Assembly (NCBI GenBank): GCA_002729515.1
Contig: PBYF01000117.1
Coordinates: 1-40,918 of the forward strand
Direction of reading: 5' to 3'
Source: Deltaproteobacteria bacterium
GTDB taxonomy: Bacteria > Myxococcota_A > UBA9160 > SMWR01
DNA: 40,918 bases
Positions 1 through 7,554 of this stretch are shown piece by piece. A program made the translations under genes and the position numbers. The stretch's first letter is position 1; every line of letters begins with the position of its first letter. The notes below the pieces were generated by a model that saw nothing but the letters and a program-made list of their open reading frames with translations, had not been told where the DNA came from and did no database searches.

Positions 1-144
1 GAACCGACAGCGGCGTCGGCGGAACGGGAATTGCCGGAACCGACAGCGGCGTCGGCGGAACGGGAATTGCCGGAACCGACAGCGGCGTCGGGGGTACCGG
101 CATCGACGACCCGGACAGCGGCATCGGCGGAACGGGCATCTTCG
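1..144. repeat. Four tandem 36-bp coding repeats
   Basis: Four consecutive 36-bp units begin at 1, 37, 73 and 109. The first two are identical and the last two have diverged. Read in the frame of the downstream gene, each unit encodes the 12-residue motif TDSGVGGTGIAG or a variant of it. The array runs off the left edge of the window, so the total copy number is unknown. Confidence 0.9.
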
Positions 145-983
145 GAACCATCACGGGCTTCGCGAGCGTGTGCATCAACGGCCTCGAAGTCGAGTACGAC
201 GAGAACGTGCCGGTCACGGACAACGGCGAACCCGCCAGCGCGTCGGATCTGGCGGTGGGGCAGGTGGTCTGGATCATCGCCACCGACCACGGCGATAATC
301 TCGTGGCGACCTCGATCTCCATGCTGAGTGCAGTGATTGGAACGGTCGAAAAAGTCGATGCCGAGGCGGGAACGTTCCGCGTGGATGGCGAAGACGTTCA
401 AGTGCCCCCGTCTACCCTGGCACTCGGGGAAAAGGACGGCCTGATCCAGCCGGGTGCCCGCGTCGACGTCAGCGGACTGCGCCGGCCGGACGGACGGGTG
501 ATCGCCTCGCGCATCGAGCGCGCCGGGCCCGAAGCGCGGCGTGCCGCGATGCCCAGTGTCGGGATCCTGCTCGGCACGATGCCGGCTGTGAGAAACCTCT
601 CCGTCCAAGGCTTTGCAGGCACGCGCGCGGGCGATCATCACTTCAGCCTCGACGGCATCGAGGTGGAAGCCTCCCTGGAACTCCCGCGCAGTGCTGGAGC
701 CGGGCTGCGGGTGACCGTCAAGGGTCCCGTGCAAGGCAAGGTCCTTCGAGCCGAGCGCATGAAGATCGAGCGCCTGATGCCCCAGCACCCGGAACGGTCG
801 CCGACTTCCGATCTGCGTCCGGTACCGAAATCGCTGGTCCCCGAAAAACCGAGTGAGTCCCATGGGTTCGGCTCTCGACCCGCAGTGTCCCCGCGGTCGG
901 ACGCGGCAGTCCGACCGGAGGTGGTTCGGCCGGAAATCCCCCGACTGGACATGAAGATCGGACCCGTGAAGCCTGGCTCCTGA
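3..983 (+). CDS. DUF5666-like repeat protein (5' partial)
   Basis: The reading frame is open from the left edge, so the start lies outside the window and 326 codons are visible. The first ~48 residues are glycine-rich 12-residue repeats (TDSGVGGTGIAG). After these come about three beta-rich modules: one opening FGTITGFASVCINGLEVEY, one from about residue 105 (VIGTVEKVDAEAGTFRVDG), and one from about residue 200. These resemble DUF5666 repeats, which look like small OB/barrel folds found in exported proteins. The C-terminus is Pro/Arg-rich. Export cannot be tested because the N-terminus is missing. The function is unknown. It may pair with the convergent outer-membrane protein gene, whose stop lies 6 bp away. 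Confidence 0.75.
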   Translation, partial: TDSGVGGTGIAGTDSGVGGTGIAGTDSGVGGTGIDDPDSGIGGTGIFGTITGFASVCINGLEVEYDENVPVTDNGEPASASDLAVGQVVWIIATDHGDNLVATSISMLSAVIGTVEKVDAEAGTFRVDGEDVQVPPSTLALGEKDGLIQPGARVDVSGLRRPDGRVIASRIERAGPEARRAAMPSVGILLGTMPAVRNLSVQGFAGTRAGDHHFSLDGIEVEASLELPRSAGAGLRVTVKGPVQGKVLRAERMKIERLMPQHPERSPTSDLRPVPKSLVPEKPSESHGFGSRPAVSPRSDAAVRPEVVRPEIPRLDMKIGPVKPGS

Positions 984-989
984 GCACCG

Positions 990-1856
990 TCAGGGGACGC
1001 GCACGAAGACGCTGAACTGGAGTCCTACTCCGAAATCCGGACTGCCATTCGAGAAACCGACGACGCCGTACGGTCCCACCCGGAAGCGTCTGCCCACGAC
1101 CGCCCAACCGAACGGCACGAGTTCCTGGATGTCCTCGGTGATCGCGGTTGCCGAACGGCGCCAGTCGTAAGAGATACCGATGCCATAGCGCTCCGCAATC
1201 CGAAGGCTCATACCCCCCGACGTGAACGGGCCGTCGCGCAGCGAGAACTCGGGCGAATCCCCGAGGATTCGGTAACCCGCGTGCGCAAACAACGAAATCG
1301 GACCCACTCCCTCGTGTCCCAAGATAGAGTGGAGACTGAAGCTCTTCGCCAGCCCGGCCTGCACCCCGGTGTCGAACTCTCCCGTTCCGAGGCCATTGTC
1401 GCGATCCGCAGTGGGGAACTTGACCCGACCCCCCACCTCGAACATGGGGAGCATCGAGCCGACCTCGGGCAAGAGCCGCCAGGTCGCTTCGAGCACCACG
1501 TCGCCGATCCCGTCGCGAACCCCCGTTTCGATCACCGGTGTCACCATCGGCACCCCATCGATGATGAAACCGGGGCCGTCTGCGCGCAGATAGGGAATCG
1601 TGAGCCGCAACTCGAGCTCGTCGAGAGGAGTGGGCGTGACGGGAAAGCGCTCCCAGCGGTAGGCGAGCTGCGTCGGCACGAAGAGAATCTCGGTGTCGGG
1701 GCTCGCCCCGTAGCTGCCGGTGCTCCAGTCGACTCCCGTCGAGAACCACAGCGTCCCGGCGAACCAACTCGGCGGGGGCGGCAGCGCCGCCGCCGGCACC
1801 GGCGCCAGCCACGCCGCGGCAAGCGCCGCTGCCCAACTGCTCCGAAATCCCCCCAC
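990..1856 (-). CDS. Outer-membrane beta-barrel transporter-like protein
   Basis: 288 residues starting at GTG, with GGAG 4 nt upstream. A signal peptide is visible at residues 1-24 (hydrophobic AAALAAAWLAPVPAAA, cleavage near ALP). The rest alternates aromatic and hydrophobic strands separated by Gly/Asp-rich turns and ends in an aromatic strand (FSVFVRVP), as outer-membrane barrels do. The overall pattern resembles the PF13557 'transporter' group (MetA-pathway phenol degradation), a loose family of presumed outer-membrane channels. The gene is divergent from the crotonase gene, with only 48 bp between the two starts. The substrate is unknown. Confidence 0.7.
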   Translation of the reverse strand: MGGFRSSWAAALAAAWLAPVPAAALPPPPSWFAGTLWFSTGVDWSTGSYGASPDTEILFVPTQLAYRWERFPVTPTPLDELELRLTIPYLRADGPGFIIDGVPMVTPVIETGVRDGIGDVVLEATWRLLPEVGSMLPMFEVGGRVKFPTADRDNGLGTGEFDTGVQAGLAKSFSLHSILGHEGVGPISLFAHAGYRILGDSPEFSLRDGPFTSGGMSLRIAERYGIGISYDWRRSATAITEDIQELVPFGWAVVGRRFRVGPYGVVGFSNGSPDFGVGLQFSVFVRVP

Positions 1857-1892
1857 GAGTCTCCAATCGGCCGGACGGGCCCTGTCCCGTAC

Positions 1893-1898
1893 TATAGT
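1893..1898 (+). promoter_or_regulatory. Candidate -10 hexamer of a leaderless promoter
   Basis: TATAGT ends 6 nt before the ATG at 1905, and no Shine-Dalgarno is present. A -10 box at this distance would start transcription at or next to the start codon. The same geometry is seen before the genes at 7555, 22627 and 34769. Confidence 0.5.
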
Positions 1899-1904
1899 TC
1901 CGGT

Positions 1905-2723
1905 ATGGCCTCGGAGGACCTCCTATTCGAACTCGGCGACGACGGCGTCGCCGTGATCACGCTCAATCGCCCCGAGAAGCTCAACGCTTTCTCGAAGGCG
2001 ATGGGCGAGGGGCTCTCGGCCGCTTTCCGGCGCTGCGACGAGGACGATGCGGTGCGCGCGGTGGTCCTGACCGGTGCCGGGCGCGCGTTCTGTTCGGGTG
2101 CCGACATGACCGTCGCCGCGAAGACGTTCGATCTCACGCAGACCGGGAACCGCCCTTTTCGGGCGGCGGCCTTCGCGTTCCCGGCGTTTCGCGTGCGCAA
2201 ACTCGTGATCGCCGCCGTGAACGGTCACGCCATCGGCCTCGGCATGACGATTGCCATGCAATGCGACGTCAGGATCTTCGCCAGGGAAGGGAAATACGGA
2301 ATCGTGCAGGTGCGCCGCGGCGTGATGGGGGACGCCTACTCGCACTGGACCGTCACGCGCGCGGTCGGACTCGCCCGCGCCGCCGAGCTGCTGCTCACGG
2401 GTAGAACCTTCCCCGGCGAAGAAATGCAGCGACTCGGTGTCGCGTCGCAGCTGCTCCCGGCCCAGGAAGTCCTGCCCGCGGCGCTCGAACTCGCGCGCGA
2501 CGTCGCCGTCAACGCCGCCCCCGTCTCGGTCGCGGTCTCGAAGCGGCTCCTCTGGGAGGCGCCGATGCTCTCGCCGCAGGAGGTGGAACAGAAGGAGACG
2601 GCGCTCCACCACCACCTCATGCCGAAACCCGACGCCATCGAAGGCCCCGTGGCCTTTGCCGAGAAACGCACACCGGACTGGAAGCTCCGGGTCTCGAAGG
2701 ACTGGCCCGACTGGCCTGAGTAG
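1905..2723 (+). CDS. Crotonase-family protein lacking both hydratase glutamates
   Basis: 272 residues of the enoyl-CoA hydratase/isomerase superfamily. N-terminal motifs are clear (VAVITLNRPEKLNAFS, GRAFCSGADM for the first oxyanion-hole strand, VNGHAIGLGM for the second). Aligned by eye to rat enoyl-CoA hydratase, the catalytic Glu144 position is Thr115 and the Glu164 position (usual FGxPE) is Gln135 in YGIVQV. A standard hydratase reaction is therefore unlikely. The protein may be an isomerase, thioesterase or hydrolase variant, or may only bind CoA esters. The ATG at 1905 was chosen because homology starts there and a TATAGT box lies 6 nt upstream. The frame stays open further upstream, but that part lies antisense to the neighbouring gene. 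Confidence 0.85.
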   Translation: MASEDLLFELGDDGVAVITLNRPEKLNAFSKAMGEGLSAAFRRCDEDDAVRAVVLTGAGRAFCSGADMTVAAKTFDLTQTGNRPFRAAAFAFPAFRVRKLVIAAVNGHAIGLGMTIAMQCDVRIFAREGKYGIVQVRRGVMGDAYSHWTVTRAVGLARAAELLLTGRTFPGEEMQRLGVASQLLPAQEVLPAALELARDVAVNAAPVSVAVSKRLLWEAPMLSPQEVEQKETALHHHLMPKPDAIEGPVAFAEKRTPDWKLRVSKDWPDWPE

Positions 2724-2854
2724 CCCGGAGCACGACCAGGGCCGCAACCCCAAAAAAAGAGTGGCACTCCCCTCTCCCCGGACCTCTGCCAAATGATGGC
2801 TCAGACAGCTTCGGAGACCCGAGAAGGCCTTGACGGCCAGGTCACTGCAAGTAA

Positions 2855-2868
2855 AACTAGCGCTAGTT
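2855..2868. promoter_or_regulatory. Perfect 14-bp palindrome, likely TetR operator
   Basis: AACTAGCGCTAGTT is its own reverse complement. It lies 20 bp before the TTG start of the TetR-family regulator and next to an AT-rich stretch that could hold the -10 box. TetR regulators commonly bind such sites to repress their own operon, so the regulator and P450 would be controlled together. No second copy was noticed in the window. Confidence 0.6.
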
Positions 2869-2888
2869 AGTTTTTTGGGATTTCGAAC

Positions 2889-3530
2889 TTGCCCCTTGCT
2901 TCTGCAGCCGATGAACCGTTGCGGCCCCGTCGCAAGGGTGAGGTCACCGCCGAACGGATCCTCGACGCCGCCGAGGAACTCTTCGCCGAGCGCGGCTACG
3001 AGGGGACCACGCTGCGCGACGTCGCCGATCGGGTCGGGATCCGCAACCCGAGCCTGTACAACCACTTCGACGGCAAGAAATCGCTCTACGGCGCGGTGCT
3101 CGACCGGGGCATCCGCCCGGTCACCGACTTGCTTTCCGAGTTCGTCGACAAGGGCGAGGACCGGGGGCAGCTGGTCGCGCGGGTCATGGAGGTGCTGTCC
3201 CAGCGCCCTAACCTGCCGCGTCTCGTCATGTACGAGACCCTCTCCGGCGGTCAACGGCTGACCCCCATGCTGCGCAGCTGGATCGGCCCCGTCTTCGCGC
3301 GTGGAAACGAGATGGTCGAAGCGCCCGAGGGCGGCTGGGATCCCGAACTCGCGCCACACTTCATGCTCGCCATATACCACGTGCTGGTCGGCTACTTCGC
3401 CACCGCTCCGTTCTACAAGGAACTGAACGGCGAGAACCTGCTCGAACCCGAAGCGCTAGAGCGCCAGAGCCGCGCGCTCGTAGAACTCACCACCCAATTG
3501 TTTTCGGACCGCACCCGGTCCTCAGACTGA
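2889..3530 (+). CDS. TetR/AcrR-family transcriptional regulator
   Basis: 213 residues from a TTG start at 2889; no better start is seen in frame. The N-terminal helix-turn-helix is typical: RILDAAEELFAERGYEGTTLRDVADRVGIRNPSLYNHFDGKKSLY at about residues 23-67. The C-terminal ligand-binding part is all-helical and not diagnostic. Its TGA overlaps the Shine-Dalgarno (AAGGAG, 3530-3535) of the following P450 gene, so the two form an operon. The palindrome at 2855-2868 fits autoregulation. The likely role is control of the P450 in response to a hydrophobic or acyl-CoA ligand, which is an inference from neighbourhood. Confidence 0.88.
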   Translation: MPLASAADEPLRPRRKGEVTAERILDAAEELFAERGYEGTTLRDVADRVGIRNPSLYNHFDGKKSLYGAVLDRGIRPVTDLLSEFVDKGEDRGQLVARVMEVLSQRPNLPRLVMYETLSGGQRLTPMLRSWIGPVFARGNEMVEAPEGGWDPELAPHFMLAIYHVLVGYFATAPFYKELNGENLLEPEALERQSRALVELTTQLFSDRTRSSD

Positions 3531-3544
3531 AGGAGACCCCGACC

Positions 3545-4804
3545 GTGGACATCGACGTCGCTTACACGGAATCGCCCAACTGGAACGAGGAGAAAATGCT
3601 CGAACGCTTCGCCTGGCTGCGGGAAAAAGATCCCGTCCGCTGGTCGGAGAAGGACCAGCTCTGGCTCATCGCCAACTTCGAAGACGTGGTCTACGTCTCG
3701 AAGCACCAGGAGACCTTCACTTCCGCCGAGGGTGTGCGCCCCACCATCCCGATAAAGATCGGCCTCATCGACGAGGAAGAGCCGCGTCACGGCGAACTCC
3801 GAACCCTCATCAACCGCGGCTTCACCCCGCGCATGGTGAAAAAGCTCGAAGAGACGTTCCGGCGGCTCACCACCAAGGCAATCGACGCCGTGGCCGCGGA
3901 TGGCCAATGCGACTTCGTGAGCAGCATCTCGGTCCCGCTTCCGCTGTGGATCATCGCCGCGATGATCGGCATCCCGGAAGAGGACTACGACCGCTTCCAC
4001 AGCTGGTCCGACGCGATGATCGGCGCAGAGGGGAACCTCGACAACCCGGAAGTCACAGCGGCGGGCGGGCGGGCCTACGTGGAATACGGCAACTACGTGC
4101 ATCCGATCCTCGATGACCGCCGGAAAAATCCCCAGGACGACCTGGCGAGCATCCTGGTGGGAGCCAAGGAAGACGGCCTGCTGCGCCGCTACGACGAGAA
4201 CCACTGGCCCAACGGCCGGCCGATCCACGTCACCGATGATCACATCGAGCTGGGAAACGACGAACTCATCAAATTGATGGTGATTCTCCTCGTGGCGGGC
4301 AACGAGACGACGCGCAACGCGATCTCCGGGGGCATGCAGCTCCTGATCGAGAACCCGCAGGAGCGAGACAAGCTGATCGCCGACCCCAGTCTCATCAAGG
4401 GGGCCTGCGAGGAAATGGTGCGCCTCGTCTCGCCCGTGCGTTCGTTCAGCCGGACGGTGGTGCACGATACGGAGCTGCGCGGCCGCAAGCTGCTGGCCGG
4501 GCAGAAGGTGCTGATGCTCTACCCCTCTGCAAACCGCGACACCGCGGAATTCGAGGACCCGGACACCTTCCGCGTAGACCGGAACCAGAGCCACGTGGGT
4601 TTCGGACTCGGCAATCACTTCTGTCTCGGCGCAAACCTGGCCCGCATGGAGATGCGCATCGTCTTCCAGGAGGTGCTGCGACGCCTCCCCGACATGGAAT
4701 ACCTGGCCGGCGGTCCGACACTGCGCGCGAGCGCGCTGGTGCGGACCTGCGAATCGATGCTCGTGCGCTACACGCCCGAGCGCCGGGCCGAGGACGCCGC
4801 CTAG
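3545..4804 (+). CDS. Cytochrome P450
   Basis: 419 residues from GTG, with AAGGAG 9 nt upstream. All P450 signatures are present: the I-helix oxygen-activation motif AGNETT (251-256), the K-helix E-x-x-R (E290/R293), and the haem-binding loop FGLGNHFCLG with Cys360 as the thiolate ligand. It is a soluble bacterial class-I type with no membrane anchor, so it needs a ferredoxin and reductase encoded elsewhere. The family is not certain. The general look is that of P450s acting on sterols, terpenes or fatty acids, and the nearby beta-oxidation operon makes a sterol or isoprenoid substrate plausible. Its stop codon shares CTAG with the stop of the convergent Nudix gene. Confidence 0.93.
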   Translation: MDIDVAYTESPNWNEEKMLERFAWLREKDPVRWSEKDQLWLIANFEDVVYVSKHQETFTSAEGVRPTIPIKIGLIDEEEPRHGELRTLINRGFTPRMVKKLEETFRRLTTKAIDAVAADGQCDFVSSISVPLPLWIIAAMIGIPEEDYDRFHSWSDAMIGAEGNLDNPEVTAAGGRAYVEYGNYVHPILDDRRKNPQDDLASILVGAKEDGLLRRYDENHWPNGRPIHVTDDHIELGNDELIKLMVILLVAGNETTRNAISGGMQLLIENPQERDKLIADPSLIKGACEEMVRLVSPVRSFSRTVVHDTELRGRKLLAGQKVLMLYPSANRDTAEFEDPDTFRVDRNQSHVGFGLGNHFCLGANLARMEMRIVFQEVLRRLPDMEYLAGGPTLRASALVRTCESMLVRYTPERRAEDAA

Positions 4805-5457
4805 GAGCGTTCGTAGCGGAAGCGGCCGTCGAGACTCCACATGCGGTGGCGCGCGCCGGGGGCTTCCGGGTCCTTCGCCTCGTAGCCGGCGTCTCCCGGG
4901 TAGAGCATGCAGACGCCGTTCTCGATGGGGCAGATGCAGGGGCGAAAGACGAGCGGCGTTTGTCCGTCGAACGCGGCACGCGCGCTTTCGGCTCGGCTGT
5001 AGGGTGTGAGCCAGTCCACGCTCACGTACGTCGGCGGCACCAGCTGTATCTCGCCAGCGTGATGGGCCTCGAGCGCCGCCGCGGGCAGAAACCAGCGGTG
5101 ACTCGCGATCTCGCTGCCGTCCACCCGAACCGGCGTGTCCGCATCTGTCTGCGCCAGGAAGAAGAGCGTGTCGAAACGCTTCGGAGCGATCTCCGGGGTG
5201 ATCCAGCGCGAAAAGGGCACGAACGCAGCTGCATCCAACACGAGCCCCGCCTCCTCGATGGTCTCGCGCACGGCGGCGCGCCGCGCCGCATCTCCCCAAT
5301 CGTTCGTTCCCTCCACGTAGCCGTCACGCCCGTCGAGCTTTCCGCCGGGAAATACCCAGACGTTCTTTCCCGTGTTGCGCTCGAGGAGCAGGACCTGTAG
5401 TCCGTCGGTCGTGTCGCGAACGACGACCACGGTGGCAGAGGGGAGCGGCTCCGACAT
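4801..5457 (-). CDS. NUDT19-like Nudix hydrolase
   Basis: 218 residues. The Nudix box runs over residues 50-72 (G50-x5-D56-x7-RETIEEAG), with Asp in place of the first Glu. The spacer between GGKLD and RETIEEAG, and the sequence around it, resemble NUDT19, a CoA/acyl-CoA diphosphatase of mitochondria and peroxisomes. Hydrolysis of CoA esters to 4'-phosphopantetheine products and 3',5'-ADP would suit a region rich in CoA enzymes, but this is inference. The Nudix Glu residues that bind metal (RExxEE) are intact. It is convergent with the P450 gene, and the two stop codons overlap in CTAG. Confidence 0.82.
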   Translation of the reverse strand: MSEPLPSATVVVVRDTTDGLQVLLLERNTGKNVWVFPGGKLDGRDGYVEGTNDWGDAARRAAVRETIEEAGLVLDAAAFVPFSRWITPEIAPKRFDTLFFLAQTDADTPVRVDGSEIASHRWFLPAAALEAHHAGEIQLVPPTYVSVDWLTPYSRAESARAAFDGQTPLVFRPCICPIENGVCMLYPGDAGYEAKDPEAPGARHRMWSLDGRFRYERS

Positions 5458-5544
5458 GGGTTGGGGAGTCTAATACACCCGGCTGCCGTGCCCCGGGGCC
5501 TTCGACCCAGGCGCTCGGATCACCCCGGAGATCCCTCCGAAGCG

Positions 5545-5698
5545 CTCCGATGTTCGGCAGCGCGGACCGCGACGCCTCCGCCAGCTCCCGGAGCGGCGAG
5601 TGTTCGCCAACCACGGCGCGCTGCACCTCCCGGCTGACGAACGCGGTGTGCGCGGGCGACACGAGCACATCGAGATCGAGCGGCGTCGCTGCCGGCAT
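5545..5698 (-). pseudogene. Remnant of isochorismatase-family cysteine hydrolase (N-terminus only)
   Basis: From the ATG at 5698 about 50 codons read like the start of an isochorismatase-type hydrolase (MPAATPLDLD, SPAHTAFVSREVQRAVVGE, then ALPNIGAL). After about 5545 the similarity stops and the frame runs into unrelated sequence, so the catalytic Cys and Lys region is missing. In this family the Asp near the start of the first strand is catalytic (usual VIDxQ), but here the stretch reads VSREVQ. A dead fragment is the simplest reading. The identification is from memory of the family pattern. Confidence 0.5.
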
Positions 5699-5715
5699 CC
5701 ACTTGGGCCCGAACG

Positions 5716-6005
5716 CCACGGTGGTGGCCTGGCCCTCTGCCGAGTCCGGCGCGATGCCCGTCGAGAGCGGCGTCGCACTGGCCTACCGGCGTGAGATCGA
5801 AGCGGCCCCCGACCCCGAGAGGCGCCGGGAACTCGAGGACGAGATCGCCGCGGCCCAGTCCGTCTTCCGGCGCGCCGAGGAGTTCGGCGTCCACGACCTC
5901 ATCGACCCGTGCGAGACCCGCCCCCGGCTCTGCGACTGGATCGACCAGACCGAGCCCCAGCTCGCCCTTCACACCGGTCCGCGGAGCTACACGCTCCGCC
6001 CCTAG
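5716..6005 (+). pseudogene. Remnant of acyl-CoA carboxylase carboxyltransferase subunit (C-terminus only)
   Basis: The last ~95 codons of a propionyl/methylcrotonyl-CoA carboxylase beta-type subunit are readable: VAWPSAESGAMPVESGV, then YRREIEAAPDPERRRELEDE, and EEFGVHDLIDPCETRPRLC before the TAG at 6003-6005. The family is about 500 residues, so roughly 400 N-terminal residues are gone. There is no credible start: the frame extends to an ATG at 5550, but that stretch is antisense to the hydrolase remnant. The two remnants point away from each other with under 20 bp between them, which looks like a rearrangement scar. Confidence 0.7.
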
Positions 6006-7470
6006 GTACCCGATGCCTCGCCGCCGGGGACGCCGCCGGTTTTTACGAGAACCGCCTCGACTTCCTTCCGCCGTGCCTCGTCGTGTATGTACCCCACCGT
6101 GGCAATCAGAAGCCGGCGAGCGTCTTCAGACCTGCCAAGAGTGTGGTAAGCGAGAGCCAGATCGATACAGATATCCACCGACGAGGGGAGCATCTGGTGC
6201 GCGTGCCGGAGCGTCTTCAATCCCTTCTCGGTCGGCTGGCCTTCCAGCAGAAACGTCGCGCCGTAGCCCGCGTAGGTCTCGGGGATGGAGTCATCGAGCT
6301 TCCAGCTCTTCACGTAGTGGCTGCGGGCGCGCCGCGCCAGCTGCGCGCGCTCCGCCTCGTCCGTCACCTCCCTCGCCTGCCAGTGAAGGAAGTTGGCGTA
6401 GTCAAGGTGTGCCACGGCGTCGTCCGGTATGGCTTCGAGCAGCGCACCGTATTCGGCCTCGGCGTCCGTCCAGCGCCGCGCCAACACGTGAGCGTTCGCA
6501 AGCCCGAGCCTGGCGCGTGAGCTGGCCGGCTCGACTGCCAGGGCATCCTGGAAATATTGAAACCCCAACTCCGGGCGCCCCCGAAGCAACGAAAGCTCGC
6601 CCAACGCTGTGGCGATCTCCCCTCGAGAAAGCGTGCGGAGCGTCGGACTTGCACCCAGATCGAAGTGTTCGATCCCAGCGACGAGGGAAGAGAACCTGCG
6701 TTTCTTTACATATTTCTGCAAATCAGCGTCGAGCTGATCCACACTCATACCGAACGCACTCTCCACGGCGTCCTCGACGCTGCGTCCGCGTTCCCGCGCG
6801 CGGAAGAACGTGGTGAGTTCTCGAGTTGCGTTCCCCTTGCCGTCGCGCCCGAAATTGAGATAGTGAACGAATGCCCACGATTGGCCGTACAACGTGGCCA
6901 CTGAAACATTCGTGCGATCCTTCGTGGCAAGCAGTTCCTCGAGCGGCACCCAGGTCGCCATTCTGAAACCCCACAGACCACCGGGCGGAGCGCCGATCTC
7001 GACATCTTGGTCCTCGAGTGCGGCCGTGCCCAAGAACTCGGCAAAGCCCTCGTGATACCAGGGCGGATAAACGAAGTCTTCGTGATTTGCGAGCAGGAAG
7101 TGAACGTACTCGTGTTGAATCACTCGGGTCGCATTTTTGCGCGCGGGAGATAACACGATGATGTTCTGCCGCATGGTCTGAAAAAAAGTCCAGCGCTGTC
7201 CCGAGGTGCAAAGGCCCGGTAGCTCGTTGCGGTGTCGAAAGCATAGACGCGAATCGGAACCTGCGAAGTCGAGAGCGGTCGGCCCACGACAAACTCGACA
7301 ACCGATCGGAAGAGCTCCAGGTCACGCGCCAATTCCAGCGTCGCGCGTTCACTCTGGCAACTCCAGATCGTAAAATTCGGGGTGCTGACTTCGACCCACG
7401 TGCGCTTGTGGACAGTCCCGGGGCCGGCACACCCGAGCCCCAAGAGAAAAAGCAGGGTCGTCGCAAGCAC
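6002..7470 (-). pseudogene. Frameshifted gluzincin-like peptidase/TPR lipoprotein
   Basis: Two frames joined at an A7 run (7181-7187) make one protein of about 489 residues. The first part starts at GTG 7470 (GGAG 8 nt upstream) with a lipoprotein signal (LATTLLFLLGLGC) and continues to DSAGLFF. The second part resumes at QTMRQNIIVLSPAR and contains the zinc motif HEYVH, followed by WYHEGFAEFLG with the likely third ligand Glu. About four TPR-like helical repeats then run to the TAG at 6002. One extra base in the homopolymer would restore the frame exactly. This may be a true mutation, a sequencing error or slippage. The predicted role is an envelope-anchored metallopeptidase of the DUF1570/peptidase-MA-like type. 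Confidence 0.75.
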
Positions 7471-7542
7471 ACGTCTCACTCCAGTGAACGTACCAACGCA
7501 GAGTCCAAGGACAACACCCACACGCCGTAGCGCCGGCCGTAG

Positions 7543-7548
7543 TAGAAT
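7543..7548 (+). promoter_or_regulatory. Candidate -10 hexamer of a leaderless promoter
   Basis: TAGAAT ends 6 nt before the ATG at 7555. The six bases between are GGTGGG, which is too close to the ATG to work as a Shine-Dalgarno. Confidence 0.5.
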
Positions 7549-7554
7549 GGTGGG

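Noticed and set aside
1-144. Possible CRISPR array in the 36-bp repeats
   Set aside because: The units abut without spacers and encode a regular protein repeat in frame.
718-1866. Minus-strand frame of 382 codons over the first outer-membrane protein gene
   Set aside because: It is the neighbouring frame of the signal-peptide-bearing gene and is Arg/Gly-rich without a domain.
1923-3380. Long open frame on the minus strand opposite the crotonase and TetR genes
   Set aside because: It is a GC-driven antisense frame: low-complexity Arg/Gly/His-rich sequence, no family pattern, and two clear genes on the other strand.
3413-5299. 628-codon open frame on the minus strand opposite the P450
   Set aside because: It lies antisense to a certain P450 gene and overlaps the real Nudix gene in another frame.
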